Origin: Bacteroidales bacterium
GTDB taxonomy: Bacteria > Bacteroidota > Bacteroidia > Bacteroidales > WCHB1-69
Assembly: GCA_024686335.1 (NCBI GenBank)
Contig: JAILCI010000006.1
Location: 32,051 to 96,050, forward strand
Length of the DNA: 64,000 nt
Direction of reading: 5' to 3'
The translations under genes were made by a program, and so were the position numbers. This document shows, piece by piece, positions 1 through 11,743 of the stretch. Within the stretch, counting starts at the first letter, position 1. The number at the start of each line of letters is the position of its first letter. The notes under the pieces were generated by a model. That model worked only from the letters and a program-made list of their open reading frames with translations, did no database searches and was not told where the DNA came from.

Positions 1-502
1 TTACAACGTTGAGGAAGGTATTGCTATAGCGGACAGAATCGTCGCACTGAATCAGAGACATTTCAGCGCTTTTGCCTAAGTAGATGACGTGACGATTTTG
101 CACAAGCAGGTCGCGCTGGGTGTTGACGACTGAGATGATCTGGAAGGGATCGGCAACTTTCACATCGTCAGGGATGTAGATGAAAACGCCGTCGGTATAT
201 TGGGACTCATTCAGAGTGGTGAGTTCGTCTTTTTCGGTATGACTGAATGCCTGGTGGCAGTTTTGGATGATTTCGGGGTAGGACTCTTGAGCGGCGCGCA
301 GACTGCCGAAAACGACTCCGTTTTCAAGGCGAGTGAGCGGCTGCTGTTTGTGCATGTACCAGCCGTTGAGCATCGGCAGAGTGGTGGTGTCCAGGTTCCA
401 GATCTGGCATTTGAAAACCTCCTCTAACGGACGGTAGGGGTCTGGTTGTGCCTGCAGCTGAAACTGCGATAACTTTTGAGCATAAGATGTTTTGGCTTTC
501 AT
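1..502 (-). CDS. sufD: Fe-S cluster assembly protein SufD (partial, runs off window start)
   Basis: Minus-strand reading from ATG at 500-502 (MKAKTSYAQKLSQFQLQ...DGVFIYIPDDVKVADPFQIISVV...) is SufD-like and directly follows sufC. Confidence 0.8.
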   Translation of the reverse strand, partial: MKAKTSYAQKLSQFQLQAQPDPYRPLEEVFKCQIWNLDTTTLPMLNGWYMHKQQPLTRLENGVVFGSLRAAQESYPEIIQNCHQAFSHTEKDELTTLNESQYTDGVFIYIPDDVKVADPFQIISVVNTQRDLLVQNRHVIYLGKSAEMSLIQCDDSVRYSNTFLNVV

Positions 503-508
503 CACTCT

Positions 509-1267
<759 letters not shown>

Positions 1268-1338
1268 AATACTATAGTTCTATAATAAGAATCGGCAAAA
1301 GTACAAAAAAAAGGTTGCATTTTTTAGGGCAAAAAGGT

Positions 1339-1346
1339 TATTTTTG
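1339..1346 (+). promoter_or_regulatory. Bacteroidota-type -7 promoter box (TATTTTTG)
   Basis: Matches TAnnTTTG just upstream of the 1370 ORF. Confidence 0.5.
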
Positions 1347-1369
1347 CCCTCTTAATTATTACGTCAATC

Positions 1370-4300
1370 ATGTTTAAAACTTATTCTGCTTCAGCTGGTT
1401 CGGGTAAGACCTTTAACTTGGTGGTTGAATATTTGACCGTCTGTTTCAAAAATTTATGTGTCAAGAAACCTTTTCAGTCTAATGAAACCCCGTCGTCTGC
1501 ATCCCGCGAAACGTTCCGTAAAATATTGGCTATGACCTTTACCAATAATGCAGCTGCCGAGATGAAGCAACGCATTATGGATGTTCTGAAAGAATTGGTT
1601 TCCACGCCGGTCGATGAGGAGTTGCCCAATTATCATGATTACTATAAAAACATTATTACCCGAGTCTTTGGTGATCCGCTGCCGATTTCATCCTATGAAG
1701 CTAGACAGAGAATCCAACGTGCTGCCCAATTGCAATTGCAGAGTATTCTTTATGATTATGACCGCTTTGCTGTTACTACTATTGATAGTTTTAACCAACG
1801 AATAATTCGTTCTTCAGCTCTGCGCTTAGGTCTTAACCTTAGTTACTCCGTGGAAATTGACCTGGAGGAGTTCTATCTGCAAGTGGTCAATGAAGTGCTG
1901 GACGATCTGCGTAGTGGTGACAAATTGACTAGTCGGATTATGAAGTATCTGAGAAGTGAAGTTGAGGAAAAAGGTAGTGCTAATGTTGAATTTTTTCTCC
2001 TTTCTACCTTGAAACTTTTATATGGAAATACAGAAGATAACTACAAATATCTTGCAAGGTTAAGAATGTTGGATAACGCCCTTTTTGAGCAAAAAATTGA
2101 AGAGTGGCGTAAATTTGTCTATGAAACGGTTCCAAATGATTTGAAATCAAATGCAGTGCCATTTTGCCAAAAGATTCTCAATTGTTTAAAAGTTTCCATG
2201 GATAAGACTCCAAAGAGTGTTAATGATAATTTGTTTAAAGCTGTCAGCAACTGGGTTGCGAATCCTACTGTTTTATTAAACGCAACGAAGTATACTTCAA
2301 ACGTAAATTACATTAATAAACTTGTTGATGGACTTTTTTTAAATAAAGGCAATACGATGGACGATGATTCTATGAAAATTGTCCGTGATGAGGCTGAACA
2401 TTTAAGTTTATGGGTTAATGAAAATCTTAAAAAATATTTCAACTACTCAATATTGCTTAAAAATGCTGATAAGTTGTTGATTATTTTTGATATGCAGAAG
2501 AAAATGGATCAGTTGAAAGAGATACGTGGTCTCTTTTTCCTGTCAGAATCCAATATCATGCTGCATGAGGAGTTGTCTAAAACGGGTGATGATTCTCCCG
2601 TGATTTATGAGAATCTCGGTTTCCATCATTTTTTCTTGGATGAATTCCAAGATACTTCTATTATGCAGTGGGACAATATGAAGCCTTTGATTAGCAACAA
2701 TGCACTTTCAGAAACGGGTGATGCTTTTCTTTTTGGGGATGTAAAACAGGCTATCTATCGATGGCGTAATGGAGATGCGCAGATTCTACAAGATCTCTCT
2801 TCTTTTGTTACTCAAAATGCTCATGGTTACGGTTTTACAAACCTTTCTAAAAGTGGCTTTCAGAAGGAGGTACTAGACAACAATTTCCGTACTCTAAAAA
2901 AAGTAGTGGAATTCAATAATGATTTTTTTAAAAATTATGCGGCCAAAGCTGGTAATCAGGAGATGTACCAAGATGTGAAGCAGATTCCACATCAGCAGGA
3001 TTCGGGTTTGGTGGAGGTTTTTTTCTATAATAAAAATAAGAAAAAAACAGGAAAAAATAAAACGGAAGAGCAGAGTGGAAATGATTATGAATTACAAGTT
3101 CCAAATCTGCCAAAATCTTTTTCTCAATTAAAAGAATTTGCAGAAAAATATAAGAAAGAGTTGAAAGCAGTGGATTTTGAGATCCTTTTTGCCGTGCAGG
3201 ACGCCCTAAACCGCGGTTATTCAGCTTCGGACATAATGCTCCTTTTCCGGTATAACCGAGAATTGACAAACGCTTCACAATGGCTTATTCGTTATGGTCT
3301 TCAGGTGGAGACGAAAAAGTCTTTGCTATTGAGTGAGGCTCCTGAAGTTATGGTCATTATCGAAACTTTAAAATTGCTGAAGAACCCTAATGACAATCTT
3401 GCCAAAGCTAATATCATTATTACGTTGGCTCAACTTGCTGACCTTCCTGATGTTTTTTCAGAGAATGTTTTTTCTTTGCAGAGGAGGGATGAGGATTTTT
3501 TCCAGAGTTTTATAAAGAAACATTTCGGCAAGGAAATTCCATTGAATGAATGGCGCAGGGAATCTCTTTGGGTCATTATCGCGAATATTATTTCCACTTA
3601 TAAACTCAATGAACTGAAGAGTCCTTTCATCCATGATTTTCTCGATTATGTCTTTAATTTTCTCGCAATTAGAAATGACGATGTGGCACTTTTTCTGGAT
3701 CGTTGGGAATTCTTGATGAATGATAAGGACAAGAAGATGCCATCCATACAGTCGTATGCCAAACAGAATGCCGTTAAATTGATGTCTATTCATGGTTCCA
3801 AAGGTAAAGAGAGTCCTGTCGTCATCTATCCGTCTGGCAGTGCAACACGAAAACCTTTGGAGTTGTGGACTGATGATTTGACGGATACAACCAAAGACAA
3901 AGAAATACAGCGAGTCGCCTATGTGGGAGGTAGTGAATCTCTTTTTATGGTTTCAGACTTCGCCGAAGAATATTCCATTGCACGAAGTAGGGAGGACGTT
4001 GATGATCTGAATGTTACCTATGTGGCACACACTCGTGCTAAAGATATTCTCTATTTGGTGGCTGAACAAAAAGATGATGACAAGAAAGTCACTTATTCTC
4101 AAGTTTTGCGAGATTTTGTTCTTCATGCTAAGAATAGTGAAGGAAATCATTATTTTATTGCTGATGAATCAATTAACAACCACTTTTTTGTCGGGGATAT
4201 TAATTGGGTGAAAAGAAAAAAGAAGGAGAAAGTGGTTCCGCAATCGAATCATCCAGCAATGACTGTTTCCAATTTCTCGATTAGTGACTTAGTTGTCTCT

Positions 4301-4717
4301 ACCGACATGCCTGATAATGATCCTCGCGCTATAGGTACGAAAGTCCACGAATATCTGTCACGTCTGATTTCTTTCCCGCAAAATGAAGCGGAAGTGGAAA
4401 GTGCTCTTCGTGAGACACCAGAACTATATCAGCCCTATCTGGAGAAGTTCTTCCATCAGATCATCTCCGACCCAGAACTCAAGCTTTTTTATGGCCCCGA
4501 TGCCAAAGCCTATAACGAGATCACAATTATGATTTCTGATAAGGTGACGAAACGCCCAGATCGGGTAGCATTTCTCAATGGCCAGGTTCGGGTATATGAC
4601 TACAAGACAGGTCATGATGATCCAGAATACAAAAATCAGCTGGAAGAGTACTGCCAGCTGATTCGTGAAATGGGTTATGAAGATGTGCAGGGGCGCCTGA
4701 TCTTCCTGAACTTATAA
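1370..4717 (+). CDS. UvrD/RecB (AddA-like) helicase-exonuclease
   Basis: N-terminal ASAGSGKTFNLVVEYL, internal DEFQDTSIMQW, C-terminal nuclease motif VYDYKTG. Confidence 0.85.
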   Translation: MFKTYSASAGSGKTFNLVVEYLTVCFKNLCVKKPFQSNETPSSASRETFRKILAMTFTNNAAAEMKQRIMDVLKELVSTPVDEELPNYHDYYKNIITRVFGDPLPISSYEARQRIQRAAQLQLQSILYDYDRFAVTTIDSFNQRIIRSSALRLGLNLSYSVEIDLEEFYLQVVNEVLDDLRSGDKLTSRIMKYLRSEVEEKGSANVEFFLLSTLKLLYGNTEDNYKYLARLRMLDNALFEQKIEEWRKFVYETVPNDLKSNAVPFCQKILNCLKVSMDKTPKSVNDNLFKAVSNWVANPTVLLNATKYTSNVNYINKLVDGLFLNKGNTMDDDSMKIVRDEAEHLSLWVNENLKKYFNYSILLKNADKLLIIFDMQKKMDQLKEIRGLFFLSESNIMLHEELSKTGDDSPVIYENLGFHHFFLDEFQDTSIMQWDNMKPLISNNALSETGDAFLFGDVKQAIYRWRNGDAQILQDLSSFVTQNAHGYGFTNLSKSGFQKEVLDNNFRTLKKVVEFNNDFFKNYAAKAGNQEMYQDVKQIPHQQDSGLVEVFFYNKNKKKTGKNKTEEQSGNDYELQVPNLPKSFSQLKEFAEKYKKELKAVDFEILFAVQDALNRGYSASDIMLLFRYNRELTNASQWLIRYGLQVETKKSLLLSEAPEVMVIIETLKLLKNPNDNLAKANIIITLAQLADLPDVFSENVFSLQRRDEDFFQSFIKKHFGKEIPLNEWRRESLWVIIANIISTYKLNELKSPFIHDFLDYVFNFLAIRNDDVALFLDRWEFLMNDKDKKMPSIQSYAKQNAVKLMSIHGSKGKESPVVIYPSGSATRKPLELWTDDLTDTTKDKEIQRVAYVGGSESLFMVSDFAEEYSIARSREDVDDLNVTYVAHTRAKDILYLVAEQKDDDKKVTYSQVLRDFVLHAKNSEGNHYFIADESINNHFFVGDINWVKRKKKEKVVPQSNHPAMTVSNFSISDLVVSTDMPDNDPRAIGTKVHEYLSRLISFPQNEAEVESALRETPELYQPYLEKFFHQIISDPELKLFYGPDAKAYNEITIMISDKVTKRPDRVAFLNGQVRVYDYKTGHDDPEYKNQLEEYCQLIREMGYEDVQGRLIFLNL

Positions 4718-6811
4718 TGTCAAGCGAACTCCCACGAAGAAGGATCTTGGGAGCAGCGGACCGTAAATGTAGCTGGATTCGCGGCTCATACCAACACCTA
4801 GGTCTTTCTGATAGGAATTGAAGATGTTTTGTACTCCGGCATTGAGTTGGAGAACAGCGGAGGTTTCCTTCTTGCCTTCTTGTGTAAGACTTTTGTTTCT
4901 GATTTGAAAATCGTAGGCTATTTTGCCGCTTAGGTCAAAAAAGGTCTGGGTTACGGTCAGTGCGGGGGTCGGAATCTCATGAGGTACGAGCATCGGACCT
5001 GTGAGGGTGCCGTTGAGAGACAGAATCAGATGGCGCCAGGGGTTACTTTCTATCATCAAATTACCATAGATGTTGGGTGTTCTGAGCATACGTTGCTCGG
5101 GTGCTGCCTCTTCACTCCATTGAATCGGTTTGTTATAGCGGCTGCTTTGAATGGTCAGACCTACGCTGGCGTTAATCCATTGCTTCCAGGTTGCGTTGAT
5201 TTCCACATGGGCTCCCATAACACTACCTTTATCTGCATTATAACGCTCCATCCACTCTTGTCCCAAACTGTCAGTGACACGTCGGGTGGCAAAGATATGG
5301 TTGAGGAAGGTGTAGAATCCCTCAACTTCCATGTCCAGACGTAAAGCGCCTAAGCGAAGGTCATAGTCAACAGATACTGTTGCGCTGTGGGAGCGCTCTT
5401 CGCGGAGATCATCGGCCAGACGGCCTTGAACGCGCTCGCCTTCGACCATGGCCACATGAAGATCATCGTCATAGGCTTGCGGTGCTCGGAATCCTGTGCC
5501 GTAGCCAATGCGTATCGACAAGGGGCGGATGGGACTGTAACGTACACTTACACGCGGACTTACTATCGGTTTTGCCATTAAGGAATGTTTGTCGAGACGT
5601 ACACCAATAAGGATAGACCATTGTTTGTTTTGCCATTCGTTTTGCAAGTATGCACTGTAAATATGCACTAACTGGTCGGTGTAGTTCTGATACCCGGGAA
5701 CGGAGTCGTGGAGGATGTCTAGGTTATATTCGATACCGGCGGTGAGAGTTGCTGGCATGAACCATAGTTTGTCAAAGGAGTATGTGTAGCGTGCGCCATC
5801 AAGAGTAGAGAAACTGTGTGTGTAACCATAGCCGTTCAATGCGTTGGCGATCTCTTCGGCACTGCCCCAGCCAATGCCACCATTGTAGCTTTCGCGATTA
5901 GTATTTTGGAGGCTGGCGTAAACTTCCAGACAGTGTTTGCCAAAGTGAACGTGGTAATCGATTTGTCCACTGTGGAGACGATGCTCCGCGCCTTCCGAGA
6001 TGTTGGACTCGTGAGGTTGCAATCCCAGATTGTTGCCGCCGCGGTGCTCATCACGCAGCGTGTGATATTGGATGCTCAACTTGGAATGTAGTGAAGGGCG
6101 CCAGTAGGCATTGAATCCAAGGGCAAGGTTCCGCAGTTTTGGAATATCACTGAATCCGTCGTTGTTATGATCGTAAGGGTTACGAATACGGCTCTGCCCG
6201 AACATGTGGATACCCGCTCTGTTGTTGGGGGTTACCAATGACACGGATGCTCCGGTAGTATTGTCAAAGGCTGAGATGCCACCGATGCCTGTGAGCGTAT
6301 GGCTGACTGTTGCCGTATTGCGCATGCTCTCCTTGGTGATGATGTTGATGGTGCCACCGACAGCCGATGCGCCGAACAGAGCACTGCCGCTGCCGCGAAT
6401 GATCTCCACACGGTCAATCATCTCTGCTGGAAGCTGCTCAAGCCCGTATGCTCCACCCATGGCGGAGACGACTGGACGAGAGTCAATCAAAATTTGTGTG
6501 TATTGGCCACCTAATCCGTTGATGCGCGCTTGTGTGAAACCACAAGTCTGGCAGCCGGTCTCAACTCGCACACCCGTGGAGTAAGATAGACCCTGTGCCA
6601 GACAGACAGAGTTGGTCGTCTGCATGGTTTTGGCCGATAATACCTCTACCAAGGTGGGCGCCTGATGCCGTAAGGTTTGCTCTCGGTTGGATGAGACAAC
6701 CACCTCATCCATTTGAACTGTATCTTGATAATCTAAATTCTGAGCCGTCAAGCTCAAAGCACATACCCACACCATAAGCGTGAGTAAATACTTCAAATGT
6801 ATATATCTCAT
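4712..6811 (-). CDS. TonB-dependent receptor
   Basis: Signal peptide, plug domain (INGLGGQYTQILIDSRPVVSAMGGAYGLEQLPAEMIDRVEIIRGSGSALFGASAVGGTINIITK), C-terminal beta-barrel. Confidence 0.9.
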   Translation of the reverse strand: MRYIHLKYLLTLMVWVCALSLTAQNLDYQDTVQMDEVVVSSNREQTLRHQAPTLVEVLSAKTMQTTNSVCLAQGLSYSTGVRVETGCQTCGFTQARINGLGGQYTQILIDSRPVVSAMGGAYGLEQLPAEMIDRVEIIRGSGSALFGASAVGGTINIITKESMRNTATVSHTLTGIGGISAFDNTTGASVSLVTPNNRAGIHMFGQSRIRNPYDHNNDGFSDIPKLRNLALGFNAYWRPSLHSKLSIQYHTLRDEHRGGNNLGLQPHESNISEGAEHRLHSGQIDYHVHFGKHCLEVYASLQNTNRESYNGGIGWGSAEEIANALNGYGYTHSFSTLDGARYTYSFDKLWFMPATLTAGIEYNLDILHDSVPGYQNYTDQLVHIYSAYLQNEWQNKQWSILIGVRLDKHSLMAKPIVSPRVSVRYSPIRPLSIRIGYGTGFRAPQAYDDDLHVAMVEGERVQGRLADDLREERSHSATVSVDYDLRLGALRLDMEVEGFYTFLNHIFATRRVTDSLGQEWMERYNADKGSVMGAHVEINATWKQWINASVGLTIQSSRYNKPIQWSEEAAPEQRMLRTPNIYGNLMIESNPWRHLILSLNGTLTGPMLVPHEIPTPALTVTQTFFDLSGKIAYDFQIRNKSLTQEGKKETSAVLQLNAGVQNIFNSYQKDLGVGMSRESSYIYGPLLPRSFFVGVRLTL

Positions 6812-6884
6812 AGTGAATTTTTCTGTTAAATAAATGATGAAATACGACTTTTACAAGCCGATGAGATGAAGAAGGAAATGATAT

Positions 6885-7262
6885 TTAACAGAAAAAAGGC
6901 GGTGCTCGCCATAAAGCAAGATCTATGGAGGATTGGACAATCTTTTCCTCTGTGTATCTATGATGTACCGTGGTTTCGTTACAAGAAACAAAACCATCAT
7001 TCGGTTGGTTTTCAACTACCTTGACAATGGAGAAGTTGCAGATGAGACACTCTTCATCGTTTACTCCTTCATATTGGGAGATTACGGTGTGACTGTTGTT
7101 GTGGTCGGAAATGTGAAGACCCTCCAACGGACAGATGACATCCTCAAATACGACAGTGTGGTGGTGGTGAAACGATTTGCCTACCATCATTACGCAGAAC
7201 GCTGCGCATAAAAAACAGGATAATATCTGAGTTAAACGCTGTCGCATATTGAACGGCCGCAA
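6885..7262 (-). CDS. Small His/Cys-rich exported or membrane protein, candidate metal-related
   Basis: 125 aa with N-terminal hydrophobic segment, FHHHH, CPL, HISDHNNSH and ECLIC motifs; immediately upstream of the TonB receptor on the same strand. Confidence 0.6.
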   Translation of the reverse strand: MRPFNMRQRLTQILSCFLCAAFCVMMVGKSFHHHHTVVFEDVICPLEGLHISDHNNSHTVISQYEGVNDEECLICNFSIVKVVENQPNDGFVSCNETTVHHRYTEEKIVQSSIDLALWRAPPFFC

Positions 7263-7635
7263 AAATATAAAAAATGATGTTTTGTTAACGATAAAATGAT
7301 ATTTTTTTAGGACATATCGTTTGTTTGGTGATTCCAGTAATCTTTGACCTACCTTTTATTTTTACTGTATTAGCACACTAATACACTTTTTCTCCGAAAT
7401 TTTAGTCGTTTTTGTGAAGAATAAATCGAATGCTAGTTGTAAATGGTTGATAATAAGCAAGAAAAAATTTTCATTATGCGAAACAACCTATTATTCAAAA
7501 CTATATTTTTGCGGTGTTCTAGTTTATTAATACACCAAGTCAGTATTCTCTGTCTTTCAGTAACCTAGAAAATCGTATTATTGCTCCCCCTTTCGGTTTA
7601 TATAGATTATTTTTAATAACAAATTTTATACCAAT

Positions 7636-9681
7636 ATGATAAAGAGAATTTTCCTATGCGTGATCTGCGCGCTTTTTCTCCTTCCGACATTCGCTCAGGA
7701 GAAAATGAAAGCTCAACCTATTAAGAGCAAGTCGGGCATTCATTATGAATATATGGACCCCTCCGTCAATCCTGGCGACGATTTTTTCAAATATGCCACG
7801 GGTAATTGGATCAAACACAATCCTCAACCGCCCATCTATCCGATGTGGGGTTCTTTCACGAAACTCGATGACGATAACACCAAGGCTGTAGCCGGTATTA
7901 TTCAAGACATTGCGAAAAGACGCAATAAGCCGGGTACAATTGAGCAGAAAATAGGTGACCTCTACAATATGGCAATGGACAGCGCCCGCCTAAATCGAGA
8001 GGGTGCCGCCCCGCTGTTGGCTGAGATTGCCCGCATCAAGGCCGTTCAAAGTCGCGATGAACTGTTCAAATATCTCACGCGTGAGCACGACAACCTTCTA
8101 TGGTCTCTCTACATTGGCGTGGACGATAAGAATGCCTCCCAGCATATTGTCTCTATCAGCCAAGGAGGTCTCTCTATGGGTAACCGTGACTACTATGTAT
8201 CCAAAGACCCGGAGATTGTGAAAATCCGCAAGGCTGCTATTGAGCATTACGAGAACCTCTTTAAATTGTGTGGTTACTCTGCCAAACAAGCTAAGAAGAA
8301 TGTGAAGACTATCTGGGCTATGGAGACCAAAATGGCAAAGGTCAGCTACTCCATTGAACAGATGCGTGATCCAGAGGCTAATTACCACAAGATGACTGTG
8401 GCAGAGCTTTCCAAGAGTTGCAACAACTTCGATTGGGCTACCTATCTTCGCAATTATGGTTATGATAGAACTTCTGAGGTTTTGGTAGGTCAACCTGAAC
8501 CTGTAGCGCTCGGTTGTGATATGATGATGAAAGAGTCCCTTGAGAATCTCAAACTCCTTTACATCTTCCGTGCTATCCAAGGCGCCGCTCCCTATCTTTC
8601 CGATGATTTCATTGCAGAGAATTTTGCATACAACAGCAAAATTTCCGGCGCTAAGGAGATGACACCTCGTTGGCAACGCTCTGTTGATCTGGTTAGCGGT
8701 TTCCTCAACGATGCTGTTGGTCAGATGTATGTCAAGAAATATTTCCCGCCTGAAGCTAAAACTCGTATGCTGGAGTTGGTCAAGAATCTTCAGATTAGTC
8801 TCGGTGAGCGTATCAAGGCCCAGACATGGATGAGCGAAGAGACTAAGAGAGTGGCTCTTGACAAACTCAACGCCTACTATGTTAAGATTGGTTATCCTGA
8901 CAAATGGGAAGATCTGTCCAAACTCGTTGTTGACCCTAGAAAATCTCTCTATGAGAATATTATTGAGGCTAGCCGTTTCTACTTTGAACTTGACAAACAG
9001 AAAAACTACAATAAACCTGTAGATCGCGACGAATGGCATATGCCCGCACAGATGGTGAATGCCTACTACAATCCTACCACTAACGAGATCTGTTTCCCCG
9101 CTGGAATTCTGCAACCTCCTTTCTTTGATATGAAAGCCGATGATGCTACCAACTATGGTGCTATTGGCGTGGTTATCGGTCATGAGATGACTCACGGCTT
9201 TGACGATCAAGGCAGTCAATACGATAAGGATGGTAATCTCAAAACCTGGTGGGCAGAGTCTGACGTGAAAGCCTTCAAACTCGCTACCGAGAAAATGGCA
9301 GTTTATTTTGACTCCTTGTGGGTAATTCCCGGACAATTGCATAGCAACGGTCGCCAGTGCTTGGGCGAGAATATCGCTGACCATGGTGGACTGAACGTAG
9401 CTTACGATGCTCTGCAAATGGCTCAGAAGAAACATGGTCGTCTGCCTGATGAGAATGGCTTCACACCTGAACAACGCTTCTTCCTTTCATTCGCCAATGT
9501 TTGGGCCGGCGTCTCCTCTGATGAGATTCTGCGCTATCTCACAATTAACGATGTCCACTCGGTTAACTATCTCCGTGTAAATGGAGGATTGTCTCAATGC
9601 GAATATTGGTACAAAGCCTTCAACATCCAACCCACTAACAAACTCTATGTGGAACCCTCAAAACGAGTAGACATCTGGTAA
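7636..9681 (+). CDS. pepO: M13 family metallopeptidase (PepO/neprilysin-like)
   Basis: Signal peptide; VIGHEMTHGFDDQGSQYD zinc motif; GENIADHGGL. Confidence 0.93.
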   Translation: MIKRIFLCVICALFLLPTFAQEKMKAQPIKSKSGIHYEYMDPSVNPGDDFFKYATGNWIKHNPQPPIYPMWGSFTKLDDDNTKAVAGIIQDIAKRRNKPGTIEQKIGDLYNMAMDSARLNREGAAPLLAEIARIKAVQSRDELFKYLTREHDNLLWSLYIGVDDKNASQHIVSISQGGLSMGNRDYYVSKDPEIVKIRKAAIEHYENLFKLCGYSAKQAKKNVKTIWAMETKMAKVSYSIEQMRDPEANYHKMTVAELSKSCNNFDWATYLRNYGYDRTSEVLVGQPEPVALGCDMMMKESLENLKLLYIFRAIQGAAPYLSDDFIAENFAYNSKISGAKEMTPRWQRSVDLVSGFLNDAVGQMYVKKYFPPEAKTRMLELVKNLQISLGERIKAQTWMSEETKRVALDKLNAYYVKIGYPDKWEDLSKLVVDPRKSLYENIIEASRFYFELDKQKNYNKPVDRDEWHMPAQMVNAYYNPTTNEICFPAGILQPPFFDMKADDATNYGAIGVVIGHEMTHGFDDQGSQYDKDGNLKTWWAESDVKAFKLATEKMAVYFDSLWVIPGQLHSNGRQCLGENIADHGGLNVAYDALQMAQKKHGRLPDENGFTPEQRFFLSFANVWAGVSSDEILRYLTINDVHSVNYLRVNGGLSQCEYWYKAFNIQPTNKLYVEPSKRVDIW

Positions 9682-9704
9682 TCAGAATACTCGATAATCT
9701 ATAC

Positions 9705-9743
9705 GTCCCTCAGAGGTTGATGAAGACCTTTGAGGGATTTTTT
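9705..9743 (+). terminator. Rho-independent-like terminator after pepO
   Basis: gtccctcagaggt / acctttgagggat stem followed by T-run. Confidence 0.75.
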
Positions 9744-9860
9744 TATTTAATTGAAAATTAAAAGTTGAAAATTGAAAATTTGTTTATCTTCGCTGCCATA
9801 TTGTATATGGCCATTATCATTATGGTACGTTTATTTTTTTAACATCGAAATTTCTTAAAA

Positions 9861-11714
9861 ATGAAAAAAACGATACTTTTTAGCGTCTTTTTGATGATTG
9901 TATGGGCAATCCAAGCTGTTCCTCAACCGACAGATAACAAGTCGATTACGAGTGTGGTGGTGACCCCCGACACCCGACTTGTAGGTGTGGGAAATCACAA
10001 TGAGTTGATGATGAGAGTGTTAGTGAACTATACTGGAGAGTCTGTCGGCCTGACATCTCTTACTTTAAATATGGATGGCTCTTCCCATTCTGGTCTTGTG
10101 GATCAGGTGAAGGTTTACTCCACAGGGAGCACGGGATATTTTGACGGACGCACTTTGACAGGCGCCACCCTGTTGGGCAATTGTGTTCCAGGTTCGGGAG
10201 ATTTCGTTTGTCCGTTGCAGGGAAGTCTCGTTCAAGGTGCTAATTATCTGTGGATTACGGTAGATATTGCTGATGCTGCTGATGAAGGTGAGGTGGTGGT
10301 CGCGACCCTTAAGTTTGTGAATACCGCTGAGGAAAATTATGCTGTCTCCACCTCTGCCGGTAGCGGAATGCGCGAGATCATCCTTCGTCGTACGGTAATC
10401 TATCGCCCTGGCGACTATAACTCTACCAACTATCGTATCCCGGCGGTCATTACAGCCTCTGATGGATCGATTGTTGTCGCCACGGACAAACGTAAATACA
10501 ATGAAAATGACCTGCCTGAAGATATAGACATCATCTGTAACCGTAGCACCGATGGTGGGCGCACGTGGAGCGAGCCGGTCACCATTGCCCAGGGTACTGG
10601 TTATGCGCAGGGCTTCGGCGACTGCGCTTTAGCTCGGACTAATGAGGATAATACCCTCATAGCAGCTTTTGTCGGTGGAGTAGGGCTCTGGAACTCTACC
10701 CCTTCCAATCCAATGCGTTCCTATATCTCAAAGAGTTACAATAACGGTCTGACATGGAGTACGCCCGTCGATATTACCCATTTTATCTTCGGCAGTGACT
10801 GTGATGTGCCCGCACACCGTAACTGGCGAGGCTCTTTCTTTGGTTCCGGCAATGGTCTGCTGACCTCCACAGGACGTATCATCTTCGTGGCAGCCATTCG
10901 TGAGAATTCCGCCTATTCGCTTAACAACTACGCCGTCTATTCCGACGACAACGGTCAGACTTGGCATGTTTCCGGACGCGCATCGGTTGGTGGCGATGAG
11001 GCTAAGGTCACCGAACTCATAGATGGCCGTATTTTGATGAGTATCCGCCATAACGGTGAGCGCTGGTACAACATTTCGGAAGATGGCGGTGAGACATGGC
11101 AGCCTACTACCTCTTCATGGAGCGACCTGATTGCTCCGGCTTGCAATGGCGATCTGATTCGCTATACAACTGTCAGTCAAGGTTTGGATAAGAACCGCTT
11201 GCTTCATTCTTTACCACGTGGCACCGAACGGACTGACGTCACGGTCTACGTTAGTTATGATGAGGGTAGCACATGGCCTGCGAGCAAGTGCATCGTGCCT
11301 TATGCCTCCGCATACTCCTCCCTTTGCGTCCTCCCTGATGGAACCATTGGCCTCTATGTGGAGGAGAAATATGGAGAAGAGACAGGCTATTCCACTGTTT
11401 ACTATAACTTTAGTCTTGAATGGTTGACCGATGGTGCCGATGTGTGGACACCTACATCTTTAGCAGATTATTTGTCAGACGATGACTCGTTGACACTCTA
11501 TCCCGTACCGGCCACATCAACAATTACCATCTTGGCAGATAATGCTAAAACTATCCGTGTCTTTGATGCACAAGGTCAACTTATCAAAGCATTGACTGTT
11601 GACGAAAGGACAAATATCTATCTGGATATCTCCACGCTTACCCCAGGACTCTATGTCGTGGAGAGCATCGATAAAGACGGTGTGCGTAAGACAGGCCGGT
11701 TTGTGAAGAAGTAA
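9861..11714 (+). CDS. Exo-alpha-sialidase with C-terminal T9SS sorting domain
   Basis: YRIP motif; several Asp-boxes (STDGGRTW, SYNNGLTW, SDDNGQTW, SEDGGETW, SYDEGSTW); C-terminal LYPVPATSTITI...GLYVVESIDKDGVRKTGRFVKK. Confidence 0.93.
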   Translation: MKKTILFSVFLMIVWAIQAVPQPTDNKSITSVVVTPDTRLVGVGNHNELMMRVLVNYTGESVGLTSLTLNMDGSSHSGLVDQVKVYSTGSTGYFDGRTLTGATLLGNCVPGSGDFVCPLQGSLVQGANYLWITVDIADAADEGEVVVATLKFVNTAEENYAVSTSAGSGMREIILRRTVIYRPGDYNSTNYRIPAVITASDGSIVVATDKRKYNENDLPEDIDIICNRSTDGGRTWSEPVTIAQGTGYAQGFGDCALARTNEDNTLIAAFVGGVGLWNSTPSNPMRSYISKSYNNGLTWSTPVDITHFIFGSDCDVPAHRNWRGSFFGSGNGLLTSTGRIIFVAAIRENSAYSLNNYAVYSDDNGQTWHVSGRASVGGDEAKVTELIDGRILMSIRHNGERWYNISEDGGETWQPTTSSWSDLIAPACNGDLIRYTTVSQGLDKNRLLHSLPRGTERTDVTVYVSYDEGSTWPASKCIVPYASAYSSLCVLPDGTIGLYVEEKYGEETGYSTVYYNFSLEWLTDGADVWTPTSLADYLSDDDSLTLYPVPATSTITILADNAKTIRVFDAQGQLIKALTVDERTNIYLDISTLTPGLYVVESIDKDGVRKTGRFVKK

Positions 11715-11743
11715 TTATTTACATAGACCACGCATTTGCGCAC

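Noticed and set aside
8098-9474. 458-aa minus-strand ORF antisense to pepO
   Set aside because: Fully antisense to a gene with clear M13 motifs; no recognisable domain; codon-bias shadow ORF.
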